Assembly (NCBI GenBank): GCA_947630315.1 | Contig: CANRHA010000020.1 | Span: 1-13,804 of the forward strand | Length of the DNA stretch: 13,804 nt | Direction of reading: 5' to 3' | Source of the DNA: an uncultured Clostridia bacterium | Lineage (GTDB): Bacteria; Bacillota; Clostridia; Oscillospirales; Ruminococcaceae | In this document: one piece after another, positions 7,265 through 13,804 of the stretch | Layout of the letters: each line of letters starts with the position of its first letter | Position numbering within the stretch: the first letter of the stretch is position 1 | Notes under the pieces: model-generated | Seen by the model: only the letters and a program-made list of their open reading frames with translations | What the model was told of the DNA's origin: nothing | Database searches by the model: none | Program-made: the position numbers and the translations under genes

Positions 7265-7279
7265 TTAAGATGATCTTAA
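7265..7279. promoter_or_regulatory. Perfect palindrome in front of recA, possible operator
   Basis: TTAAGAT-G-ATCTTAA is a perfect 7+7 inverted repeat with a single central base, 41 bp before the recA start codon. The prmC-recA gap (7239-7319) contains no match to the Bacillus-type LexA box GAACnnnnGTTC. No convincing -35/-10 pair was found nearby; AT-rich sequence at 7281-7299 could hold a weak -10. The palindrome may be a regulator site or an RNA hairpin. Confidence 0.4.
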
Positions 7280-7319
7280 GCTAAATAAATGTAAATAATC
7301 TTTTCAGGAGGAGAAAATA

Positions 7320-8498
7320 ATGGCAACCAAAAAATCGCCCGAAAAAAAGGCGGTGCCGCTTTCACAGCAGACCCGCGAGGAAAAGAAAAAGGCTCTCGAA
7401 ACGGCCATTCAGCAGCTTGAAAAAACCTACGGCGCCGGCGCTGTAATGAGGCTCGGCCAGACCACCACCCTTAACGTTGAGGCTATACCTACCGGCTCGA
7501 TGACGCTCGACATGGCCCTCGGGATAGGCGGCGTTCCGCGCGGAAGGATCGTTGAAATATACGGCCCCGAAAGCTCGGGCAAGACCACCGTTGCTCTGCA
7601 CATTATCGCCGAGGCGCAGAAGCTCGGCGGCGAGGTTGCGTTTATCGACGTTGAACACGCCCTCGACCCCGTTTACGCCGAACAGCTCGGGGTAGATATA
7701 AACTCGATGCTCGTCTCTCAGCCCGATTCGGGCGAACAGGCCCTTGAAATCGCCGAGGCGCTGGTGCGCTCGGGGGCTATCGACGTGATAGTTCTCGACT
7801 CGGTCGCGGCGATGGTCACCCGCGCCGAGATAGACGGCGAAATGGGCGACACCCACGTAGGTCAGCTTGCAAGGCTGATGTCTCAGGCGATGAGAAAACT
7901 TACGAGCGTTATATCAAAATCAAACTGCGTCGCGGTATTTATAAACCAAGTCCGCGAGAAGATCGGCGTTATCTACGGAAATCCCGAAACCACCCCCGGC
8001 GGCCGCGCGCTTAAGTTCTACTCGTCGGTGAGGATCGAAGTCAGAAAGGGCGAAATTTTAAAGAACGGCTCAGAACCGATAGGTAACAGGGTAAAGTGCA
8101 AGGTGGTCAAAAACAAGGTCGCCCCGCCCTTTAAAGAGGCCGAGTTCGACATGCTCTACGGCAAGGGCATTTCAAGGATAGGCGAGGTGGTCGACATCGC
8201 AACCGACCTCGACATTATCCACAAATCGGGAGCATGGTTCAGCTACGACAACATAAAGATAGGCCAGGGCCGCGAAAATACCAAGGAATTTTTGCTTAAG
8301 CATCCCGAGACGCTTGCAGAAATCGAGGAAAAGATATACAGCAACAAGGACGCGGTCATGATGTCGGCAAACTCCAAAAAGGAGGCGGCCCTCAGCGCGG
8401 CGGCCTCATCGGCGGCAAGCGCCGCCCCGGCGAGTAATTCGGTGATAGTTGACGCCGAGGACGACTTTGAGGAGTTCACGCCGGTCAGCTCAGACTGA
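7320..8498 (+). CDS. recA: Recombinase RecA
   Basis: RecA forms ATP-dependent filaments on single-stranded DNA, catalyses strand exchange and stimulates LexA self-cleavage. The protein has 392 residues. Walker A GPESSGKTT lies at 82-90 with Lys88, and FIDVEHALD holds the catalytic Glu112. The DNA-binding loop L1 lies around EMGDTHVGQLARLMSQ (174-189) and loop L2 around VREKIGVIYGNPETTPGGRA (211-230). Compared with E. coli RecA, the N-terminus is about 16 residues longer and Lys/Glu-rich. The C-terminus ends in an Ala/Ser-rich linker (about 355-373) and an acidic tail (378-386), a feature that tempers DNA binding in other RecAs. A strong AGGAGG (7306-7311) lies 8 nt before ATG 7320. The stop codon overlaps the recX start by one base. 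Confidence 0.98.
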   Translation: MATKKSPEKKAVPLSQQTREEKKKALETAIQQLEKTYGAGAVMRLGQTTTLNVEAIPTGSMTLDMALGIGGVPRGRIVEIYGPESSGKTTVALHIIAEAQKLGGEVAFIDVEHALDPVYAEQLGVDINSMLVSQPDSGEQALEIAEALVRSGAIDVIVLDSVAAMVTRAEIDGEMGDTHVGQLARLMSQAMRKLTSVISKSNCVAVFINQVREKIGVIYGNPETTPGGRALKFYSSVRIEVRKGEILKNGSEPIGNRVKCKVVKNKVAPPFKEAEFDMLYGKGISRIGEVVDIATDLDIIHKSGAWFSYDNIKIGQGRENTKEFLLKHPETLAEIEEKIYSNKDAVMMSANSKKEAALSAAASSAASAAPASNSVIVDAEDDFEEFTPVSSD

Positions 8499-9109
8499 TG
8501 GAATACAGGGTAGAGGGGGTCTCGCAGTTCAAGGGCGAGACCCTGAGGATAGATTTTTCGGGCCGCGAGCCGATATTCATAAACTCGTCGGTCGCGTACG
8601 ACCTCGGTATAAAGGCCGGAATGATCCTGAACGAGGGCGACATAGCCGAAGCCCTGCGCCGAAACGATTACCGCCGCGCAAGAGAACGCGCGCTGTATCT
8701 TCTTGACGACAGGGATTACGGATACGTCGAGATGTTCAGAAAGCTGGAGGCAAACTATCCGGAGGAAATCTGCTACGACGTTGTGAACAACCTTGCCTCG
8801 CTCGGGCTGATAGACGACCGCAGGTACGCGGCGAAATGCGCGGAACACTACCTTGTGACAAAAAAACAGGGCGTTTACCGCGCGCGCGAGGAGATGCGCC
8901 GAAAAGGCATTCCCGCGGATATAATCGACGAAGCGCTTGAAGAATTTTCGGACGGCGCGGCGGACCGCCTAAGAGAGCTTATAGCAAAAAAATACGCGCG
9001 AAAGCTCGCCGAGGAGGGCGGGGTGAAAAAAGTAAAGGCCGCCCTTGCACGTCAAGGCTATCCGTTCGACGAGATAAACGCGGCTTTAAAAGAGTTCGAC
9101 GAGGACTGA
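8498..9109 (+). CDS. recX: Regulatory protein RecX
   Basis: RecX binds RecA filaments and modulates, usually inhibits, their activity. The protein has 203 residues. After a family-variable N-terminal region (1-55), three-helix repeats begin with ARERALYLLDDRDYGYVEMF. The signature SLGLIDDRRYA (101-111) is followed by KKQGVYRAREEMRRKGIPAD (122-141) and a final repeat around LARQGYPFDEINAALKEF. The start codon shares one base with the recA stop in TGATG (8496-8500). No clear ribosome site precedes it, so translation probably depends on ribosomes ending at recA. That arrangement would keep RecX well below RecA (inference). A 66-nt gap follows before rimO. Confidence 0.92.
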   Translation: MEYRVEGVSQFKGETLRIDFSGREPIFINSSVAYDLGIKAGMILNEGDIAEALRRNDYRRARERALYLLDDRDYGYVEMFRKLEANYPEEICYDVVNNLASLGLIDDRRYAAKCAEHYLVTKKQGVYRAREEMRRKGIPADIIDEALEEFSDGAADRLRELIAKKYARKLAEEGGVKKVKAALARQGYPFDEINAALKEFDED

Positions 9110-9116
9110 CGCATAA

Positions 9117-9139
9117 GACGCGCCCGGCATGGACGCGCC
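9117..9139. repeat. Short direct repeat in front of rimO
   Basis: GACGCGCC occurs at 9117-9124 and 9132-9139, a spacing of 15 bp, in the recX-rimO gap (9110-9175). It does not fold into a stable hairpin. No clear promoter follows, only AT-rich sequence at 9141-9158. It may be chance in a short GC-rich stretch. Confidence 0.3.
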
Positions 9140-9175
9140 GAATCATACATATTAAAAACGAAAGGACTTTATAAT

Positions 9176-10501
9176 ATGGCTGTCCGTATAGGCATGGTGT
9201 CGCTCGGGTGTCCGAAAAATCAGGTGGACGCCGAGCACATGATATATAACCTGCGCGAGGAGGGCTTTGAGATAGTGACCGACGCGGCCCTCGCGGAGGT
9301 GGTTGTAATAAACACCTGCGGGTTTATAGAATCGGCAAAGCAGGAGGCTATCGACACTATACTCGAATTTTGCGACCTCAAGGCGGAGGGCAGAATTAAG
9401 GCGGTTATCGTGACCGGCTGCCTCGCCGAAAGGTATAAAGAGGACATCCGCTCGGAAATACCAGAAGTCGACGCGGTCATAGGGATAGGCGCTAACGAAA
9501 GCCTCGGAGAAACTGTCAACAGGGTCTTGAACGGCGAAACGGTCGACATATCGGCGGATAAGTATTCCCTTATGATCGACGGCAGAAGGGTAGTCTCGAC
9601 CGAGACATACGCCTACCTTAAAATCGCCGAGGGCTGCGACAACCGCTGTACATACTGCGCCATTCCCTCGATACGCGGCAGGCTCAGAAGCAGGACTATG
9701 GAAAGCATAGTCGCCGAGGCGGAATGGCTGGCAAAATCGGGCTTCAAAGAGCTGATACTTGTAGCTCAGGACACTACGGTCTACGGGCTTGATCTGTACG
9801 GCGAGCCGAAGATATGCGAGCTTTTGGAAAGGCTCTGCAAAATCGACGGGCTTAAATGGATAAGAACCCTTTACAGCTATCCCGAAAGAATAACGGACAG
9901 GTTTATAGATCTTATAGCGAAAGAAGATAAGCTTGTCAAATACCTGGATGTCCCCATTCAGCACTGCAGCGACAGGGTCTTAAAGAGAATGAACCGCAAA
10001 AGCACTAAGGCGGAGCTTAAAGCGCTCATCAAAAAACTGCGCGATAAGGTTCCGGGGATAGTTTTAAGGACTACCCTGATCGCGGGGTTCCCCGGCGAGA
10101 CAAAAGAAGAATTTGAGGAGCTTTGCGAGTTCGTAAACGAGATGAAGTTTGACCGCCTCGGGTGCTTTGCCTACTCTCAGGAAGAGGGAACGCCGGCGGC
10201 AGCGCTACCAGATCAACTCAGCGAGGAGGAAAAGGAGCACCGCGCCGACATAGTGATGCAGGCGCAGAACGTAATAAGCGAACGGCTCAACAAAAAACGC
10301 ATCGGCGAGGACGTCGAGGTAGTCGTTGAGGGCTGGGACCGCTACGCGGAATGTTTCTACGGCCGGAGCAGCGCCGAGGTCCCGGAGATCGACGGAAAAA
10401 TATTCTTCAGTTCAAAAAAGCCGCGCAGAGTCGGCGAATACGTCACGGTCCACATCGATGAAACGCTCGACTACGACCTTCTTGGGAGTGTGATAGAATG
10501 A
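9176..10501 (+). CDS. rimO: Ribosomal protein S12 methylthiotransferase RimO
   Basis: RimO is a radical-SAM enzyme that adds a methylthio group to the beta carbon of a conserved Asp in ribosomal protein S12. The protein has 441 residues in the usual three domains. The N-terminal UPF0004 domain carries cluster-binding Cys12 (SLGCPKNQVDAE), Cys48 (INTCGF) and Cys82 (TGCLAERY). The radical-SAM core has Cys154, Cys158 and Cys161 in CDNRCTYC, with SYPERIT (234-240), DVPIQH (258-263) and LRTTLIAGFPGET (297-309). A C-terminal TRAM-type domain covers about 373-440. SLGCPKNQVDAE and CAIPSIRG favour RimO over the tRNA enzymes MiaB and MtaB. ATG 9176 follows AAAGGA (9161-9166) by 9 nt. The end overlaps pgsA by 4 nt (ATGA). 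Confidence 0.96.
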   Translation: MAVRIGMVSLGCPKNQVDAEHMIYNLREEGFEIVTDAALAEVVVINTCGFIESAKQEAIDTILEFCDLKAEGRIKAVIVTGCLAERYKEDIRSEIPEVDAVIGIGANESLGETVNRVLNGETVDISADKYSLMIDGRRVVSTETYAYLKIAEGCDNRCTYCAIPSIRGRLRSRTMESIVAEAEWLAKSGFKELILVAQDTTVYGLDLYGEPKICELLERLCKIDGLKWIRTLYSYPERITDRFIDLIAKEDKLVKYLDVPIQHCSDRVLKRMNRKSTKAELKALIKKLRDKVPGIVLRTTLIAGFPGETKEEFEELCEFVNEMKFDRLGCFAYSQEEGTPAAALPDQLSEEEKEHRADIVMQAQNVISERLNKKRIGEDVEVVVEGWDRYAECFYGRSSAEVPEIDGKIFFSSKKPRRVGEYVTVHIDETLDYDLLGSVIE

Positions 10502-11067
10502 ATCTGCCTAACAAGCTTACCCTTTTGCGGGTGGCGCTTATACCCTTTTTCGTGCTGTTTCTGCTCGCAGGGATCACGAAATTCAGCGTACTTATCGCCC
10601 TGCTGATATTTGCGGCGGCCTCCTTTACTGATCTTTTAGACGGAAAGATCGCAAGAAAATACAACCTTATAACCGATTTCGGGAAGTTTTTGGATCCCCT
10701 GGCCGACAAGGCGCTGGTGATGGCCGCGCTGGTGGGGTTTTGCAGCCTCGGATGGTGTTCGTCGGTGCCGGTGATGATAATCCTGTTCAGGGAGTTCATG
10801 GTCTCGGCGCTGAGGCTGGTGGTGAAATCGGGCGAAGGGGTAGTTGTTCCTGCCGGCTGGTTTGGAAAAATAAAAACCGCCTTCACTATGCTGGCGATAA
10901 TTGCGATTTTACTGCTTCAGGGGCTTTGCGCGGCCGGGATGGCGATTCCCGGAGGCGCGGTAAAAATAACCTCGGAGGCGCTGATCTGGGTCGCGGCGCT
11001 TCTGACGGCCGGCTCGGGGCTGCAGTACCTCAAAGCCTACTGGAAAGCGATAGACCCCAATAAATAA
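10498..11067 (+). CDS. pgsA: CDP-diacylglycerol--glycerol-3-phosphate 3-phosphatidyltransferase (PgsA type)
   Basis: PgsA converts CDP-diacylglycerol and glycerol 3-phosphate to phosphatidylglycerophosphate, the committed step of phosphatidylglycerol and cardiolipin synthesis, in the cytoplasmic membrane. The protein has 189 residues, typical in size. The CDP-alcohol phosphatidyltransferase motif is complete: D48-G49-x2-A52-R53-x8-G62-x3-D66-x3-D70. Hydrophobic segments are at about 8-25, 30-45, 73-100, 127-150 and 160-175. The N-terminal NLPNKLTLLR is characteristic of PgsA rather than phosphatidylserine synthase. The ATG shares ATGA with the rimO stop; GGGAG (10484-10488) lies 9 nt upstream. 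A rimO-pgsA pair is common in Clostridia. The gene closes the + strand run. Confidence 0.94.
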   Translation: MNLPNKLTLLRVALIPFFVLFLLAGITKFSVLIALLIFAAASFTDLLDGKIARKYNLITDFGKFLDPLADKALVMAALVGFCSLGWCSSVPVMIILFREFMVSALRLVVKSGEGVVVPAGWFGKIKTAFTMLAIIAILLLQGLCAAGMAIPGGAVKITSEALIWVAALLTAGSGLQYLKAYWKAIDPNK

Positions 11068-11072
11068 GCGCG

Positions 11073-11099
11073 CCGCTCCCGACTTGGGAGCGGTTTTTT
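11073..11099 (+). terminator. Intrinsic terminator after pgsA
   Basis: CCGCTCCC (11073-11080) pairs perfectly with GGGAGCGG (11086-11093) around the 5-nt loop GACTT, followed by six T's (11094-11099). It begins 6 nt after the pgsA stop and ends the long + strand gene run. On the - strand the hairpin is followed by CGCGCTTATTTATT, so weak termination of the convergent peptidase gene is possible. Confidence 0.92.
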
Positions 11100-11101
11100 A
11101 T

Positions 11102-11147
11102 GGGCGGGCGGGCAGCCGCACCCTGTACCGCCCGCCCTCATGAGGGC
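11102..11147. other. Two overlapping, mutually exclusive hairpins between convergent genes
   Basis: GGGCGGGCGG (11102-11111) pairs perfectly with CCGCCCGCCC (11128-11137) across a 16-nt loop. The palindrome GCCCTCATGAGGGC (11134-11147) shares four bases with the 3' arm, so both cannot fully form at once. Neither is followed by a T-run on either strand. The pair lies between the pgsA terminator and the end of the M23 peptidase gene and may protect or end the peptidase transcript, which is inference. Confidence 0.5.
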
Positions 11148-11164
11148 GTTCTAAATTCTAATAC

Positions 11165-13804
11165 CTAACTTCTATCTTCTAAAACCGCTTTATCCCTTAT
11201 CAGCTCGTCGAGCATCTCCTCCGCGGGGCGAATTTCAAAATGCAGATGCGCTCCCGTAGAATATCCCGTCGAGCCGACGGTGCCCAGGGCGTCGCCGGCC
11301 TTGACTTCCCTGCCCTCCGTCACCGTGATTTCTCCCGCATGGGCGTAAACCGTCTGGTACCCGCCATGGTCGATTATGCAGAAGTTCCCGAGGCCGTAGC
11401 CGCAGCCGCACGACTCCGTTTTTGGATAGTTGTGCTCGCATTCGCTGCCGACATATATAACGGTTCCCGGGGCGGCGGCGCAGATCTTCGCCCCGTCTAT
11501 CTCTCCGTCGGCTATGTCGATTCCTTTGTGGAATACTCCCCAGCGCTCGCCGTAGGTCGAGGATATCCCATAGTGTTCGGGGCAGGGCCACCTCAGCTTG
11601 ATGTTCTCAGCGTCGACCTCTTTCTCGGACGGCTGCGCTTTTTCCGAGATCATATCGCTTATGAACTTATCTGCCTGCTCCGCCTCGCTGTTTGTATGCC
11701 CGTCGATAAGGAAACTCGTTGCCAGCACCTCGCCGGTCTTGGCGTCTATCACCGCCGATTTATCCCCTATCGTAACGCTGTAGGCCATGACCGCCGGCGA
11801 TTCACCCTGCGCCGAATATTCAAAGAAATCGGTCATACACACCGTTCCGTCGACGCTTCCGCCGAGAACTTCAAGCAGAGCGGTCATATCGGCGCGGTAT
11901 CTCCCTATATATCCGTGGGCCTCGGGCGATTCGTTCTCATGTAAATGGTGTTCGAGCGGGTCTCCCGGCGCGCCCCTTGATATCTCCTCGTGATCCACCG
12001 TCTCCGCCTCGTCGGTCTCGGGGTTTATCCCTATTTTGTAGATGTACCCGCCGTGGGTTATAGTAACATAAAACAGGCCGGTGCCGCCGTCTATCTCGGA
12101 GTTTACGCTGACGCTGTAATCATACCGCTGATCGCAAAAATCGATCCCGAGGCGGTCTATAGCTATATCCTGAGCAAAAAGCAGAGCGCTGCTTTGTACA
12201 TCGACTCTGTCGACGTCGGGCCGAATTGTCATTTCAATGCCGCCCGCGTTTTTCACGTCAAACTTTTCGGGATATGTCGCTATCTCGGGGATAAACGCCG
12301 GCTCTATTATCCCGTCATGAACTCCTAATACCGAAGCCCTGCTGCCGTCATATAAAACGGTCGTGTAGTGATTTTCACGCGTGCCGTCTTCATATTCCCG
12401 GCAGCTGTTTATATCTGTTATCCCGATATCTCCGCGGTAGAGTATATTTGTAACCGTCTCGGAACGCGCCTCGATCTCATCAAGTATCTCCGCCGCGCCG
12501 TCGAGCTGCCTGAACTCCTCCTTAGATATCTCTATGCCGCCGTACTCGCCGAACCCTCCGTTATAGTAGAAATAGTAGGTCTTGTAGGTGTGGCCGGTAG
12601 AGGTTCCGTCGGGGTCTACAATGCTGTCATATCCGCCGTTGTCTATTCCCTCGACCGTATATACCCCCGACTGCCTTATGTCGGAAACCTTCCCCGAAAA
12701 TTCGTGCTCGTAGGGTCTGCCGTCCTTTACGCCGAAAATCAGCGAGAAACTGTCGGCGCCGTAGCTCTGCTCGATAGTGTAAAACGACGTTTCGCCGAAG
12801 TTGAGCGTGTGGTTCGATTCGTCGTTTTCCGTGAGGTAGAACCCGTCCTTTAATATCTCCTCCGCGCCGTCAAGCGTGACATACCAGAGAGTTCCGTCAA
12901 AATAGGCTTCGCCGGTGGCGCCGAACGCCTCATAGCTGCCGTCGCGGTCAAAATCAGAAGCGGCAAAGGCGTAAACCTTTTCCTCGCCCGAAACCTCCCT
13001 CAGCTTTTGCAGCAGGGCGTTATACAGGTCCTCGCTTACCCCGCCCGAGACAAGCCCGCTCATCGACACCGGGAACGCGCAGATACATTCCGGATCGTCG
13101 CGCAGCGCCTCTGGGTCGACTATTTTGTCGATCTTCCAAACGCCGTTCTCCCTCTTAAGGGTTATCTCGCAATCGCTCAGCGTATCGTCCTGCCAGACAA
13201 ACTTTGTCTTTACGGCTATTTCGTCCTCCGATACCTTTTCGGCCTCGGTAAACGGGAACAGGAACCTGTACCTGATCGGCTCGGTCAGTTCATGATACAA
13301 AATACCGTCGATTATACGGCACCTGCCGCCGTCCTCAAACAGGGCTTCGCGCTTTTTGCAGGCTTCCTCGGTGAAAACCTCGCTCAGCGCCGCCATGCAG
13401 CTCTCCTTGGTGTCGTAGGGGCTTTTCATCGCCGCAAAAGTCGCCGTATACGTTGTGCCGTCGTCGAGGGAGACTTCAAGCTCGAGATCCTCGTGCTCAC
13501 GCGCGCCGTCGGCGTATTCCGGAGAAATATCAAACAAAAGTATCTCGTTTGCAAGCTCCAATGAGCCGTAAAAGTCCATCGCAGAAACGGCCGCGTTGGC
13601 GGTCTCTAACGTTACCGTCGCCCCGGACGGGTAATGGAACGTCGGGAGTATTTCGCTTATCCTCCAGCCGTCGTCGGTCAGGACCGCGTTGTAGTCGGAT
13701 ATATGCTCGGCGCCCTCGGTCGTATATGTCGCCCTTATAAGGGTGCCGTCGCCGTACGGGCGGTCGCCCACTACCGAAACGTCCGTGAGGGTCATCTCGG
13801 AAGT
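11165..13804 (-). CDS. Large extracytoplasmic M23 zinc metallopeptidase, 5' end beyond the window
   Basis: At least 879 residues are visible and the frame is open to the window edge. Numbering here is from the Met at 13795, which has no ribosome site or signal peptide and is therefore probably internal. The C-terminal catalytic domain (about 734-855) has the LytM/M23 zinc ligands His756 and Asp760 in HKGID, and His850 and His852 in HLHFE, plus His819 in VYAH. Such enzymes cleave peptidoglycan cross-bridges or stems. A Cys/His-rich insert (786-806) interrupts the domain. Upstream lie two segments ending in similar strands (DDGWRISEIL, about 41-50; NGVWKIDKIV, about 218-226), an FG-GAP-like loop DFDRDGSYEAF (281-291) and a PepSY-like stretch (about 670-692). 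The long ectodomain suggests a regulated or adhesive envelope enzyme (inference). It is convergent with pgsA. Confidence 0.9.
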   Translation of the reverse strand, partial: TSEMTLTDVSVVGDRPYGDGTLIRATYTTEGAEHISDYNAVLTDDGWRISEILPTFHYPSGATVTLETANAAVSAMDFYGSLELANEILLFDISPEYADGAREHEDLELEVSLDDGTTYTATFAAMKSPYDTKESCMAALSEVFTEEACKKREALFEDGGRCRIIDGILYHELTEPIRYRFLFPFTEAEKVSEDEIAVKTKFVWQDDTLSDCEITLKRENGVWKIDKIVDPEALRDDPECICAFPVSMSGLVSGGVSEDLYNALLQKLREVSGEEKVYAFAASDFDRDGSYEAFGATGEAYFDGTLWYVTLDGAEEILKDGFYLTENDESNHTLNFGETSFYTIEQSYGADSFSLIFGVKDGRPYEHEFSGKVSDIRQSGVYTVEGIDNGGYDSIVDPDGTSTGHTYKTYYFYYNGGFGEYGGIEISKEEFRQLDGAAEILDEIEARSETVTNILYRGDIGITDINSCREYEDGTRENHYTTVLYDGSRASVLGVHDGIIEPAFIPEIATYPEKFDVKNAGGIEMTIRPDVDRVDVQSSALLFAQDIAIDRLGIDFCDQRYDYSVSVNSEIDGGTGLFYVTITHGGYIYKIGINPETDEAETVDHEEISRGAPGDPLEHHLHENESPEAHGYIGRYRADMTALLEVLGGSVDGTVCMTDFFEYSAQGESPAVMAYSVTIGDKSAVIDAKTGEVLATSFLIDGHTNSEAEQADKFISDMISEKAQPSEKEVDAENIKLRWPCPEHYGISSTYGERWGVFHKGIDIADGEIDGAKICAAAPGTVIYVGSECEHNYPKTESCGCGYGLGNFCIIDHGGYQTVYAHAGEITVTEGREVKAGDALGTVGSTGYSTGAHLHFEIRPAEEMLDELIRDKAVLEDRS

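Noticed and set aside
9152..9964. Long open frame of 270 codons on the - strand, antisense to rimO
   Set aside because: RimO on the + strand is intact with all its cysteines. The antisense product matches no recognised family. Long antisense frames are expected here from the codon bias of GC-moderate genes.
11240..13564. Several + strand open frames of 112 to 234 codons opposite the M23 peptidase gene
   Set aside because: They lie opposite a continuous reading frame with intact catalytic motifs. They lack ribosome sites and give no recognisable products.
13793..13795. Met codon at 13795 as the true start of the M23 peptidase
   Set aside because: The frame stays open to the window edge, there is no ribosome site before it, and the following residues are not a signal peptide although the protein should be exported. 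The gene is more likely truncated by the window.

Overview
The window looks like chromosome from an anaerobic Gram-positive bacterium of class Clostridia, most likely the Ruminococcaceae/Oscillospiraceae side. The grounds are the protein flavour (OmpR/WalK-type two-component pair, YqhQ/DUF1385 next to PrmC, RecA with an extended N-terminus), AGGAGG-type ribosome sites, and moderately GC-rich codon use by eye with many ATA, AGG and AGA codons. The taxonomic call is inference; there is no rRNA or other decisive marker.

Layout. Positions 1-571 hold no gene. The first 390 bases are built from three short repeat modules in alternating order, including a GC-rich palindrome present twice. They are followed by an inverted repeat and a strong sigma-A-type promoter. 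Citrate synthase (572-1930, +) follows, with a terminator whose 5' arm overlaps a second good promoter. From there a tightly packed set of + strand genes runs to 11067: a lipoprotein with calcium-loop-like motifs, an OmpR-family response regulator, a membrane histidine kinase, YqhQ (DUF1385), PrmC, RecA, RecX, RimO and a PgsA-type CDP-alcohol phosphatidyltransferase. It ends at a strong intrinsic terminator (11073-11099). The - strand gene entering from the right edge is the C-terminal 879 or so residues of a large secreted-type M23 zinc metallopeptidase; its N-terminus lies outside the window.

How the genes fit together. The lipoprotein, regulator and kinase look like one envelope-sensing unit. 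Their gaps are 15 and 3 nt, and the promoter inside the citrate synthase terminator is placed to drive them. YqhQ-PrmC is a usual Clostridial pair, but the expected neighbour prfA is absent and recA follows instead. RecA and its modulator RecX overlap by one base. RimO (S12 methylthiolation) and PgsA (phospholipid synthesis) overlap by 4 nt.

Most of the window is ordinary housekeeping content. I see no CRISPR array, transposase, phage gene, tRNA, rRNA or defence system. The points most worth a second look are the promoter embedded in a terminator, the lipoprotein plus two-component cassette, the modular intergenic repeats, a perfect palindrome in front of recA, and a Cys/His-rich insert in the M23 catalytic domain.
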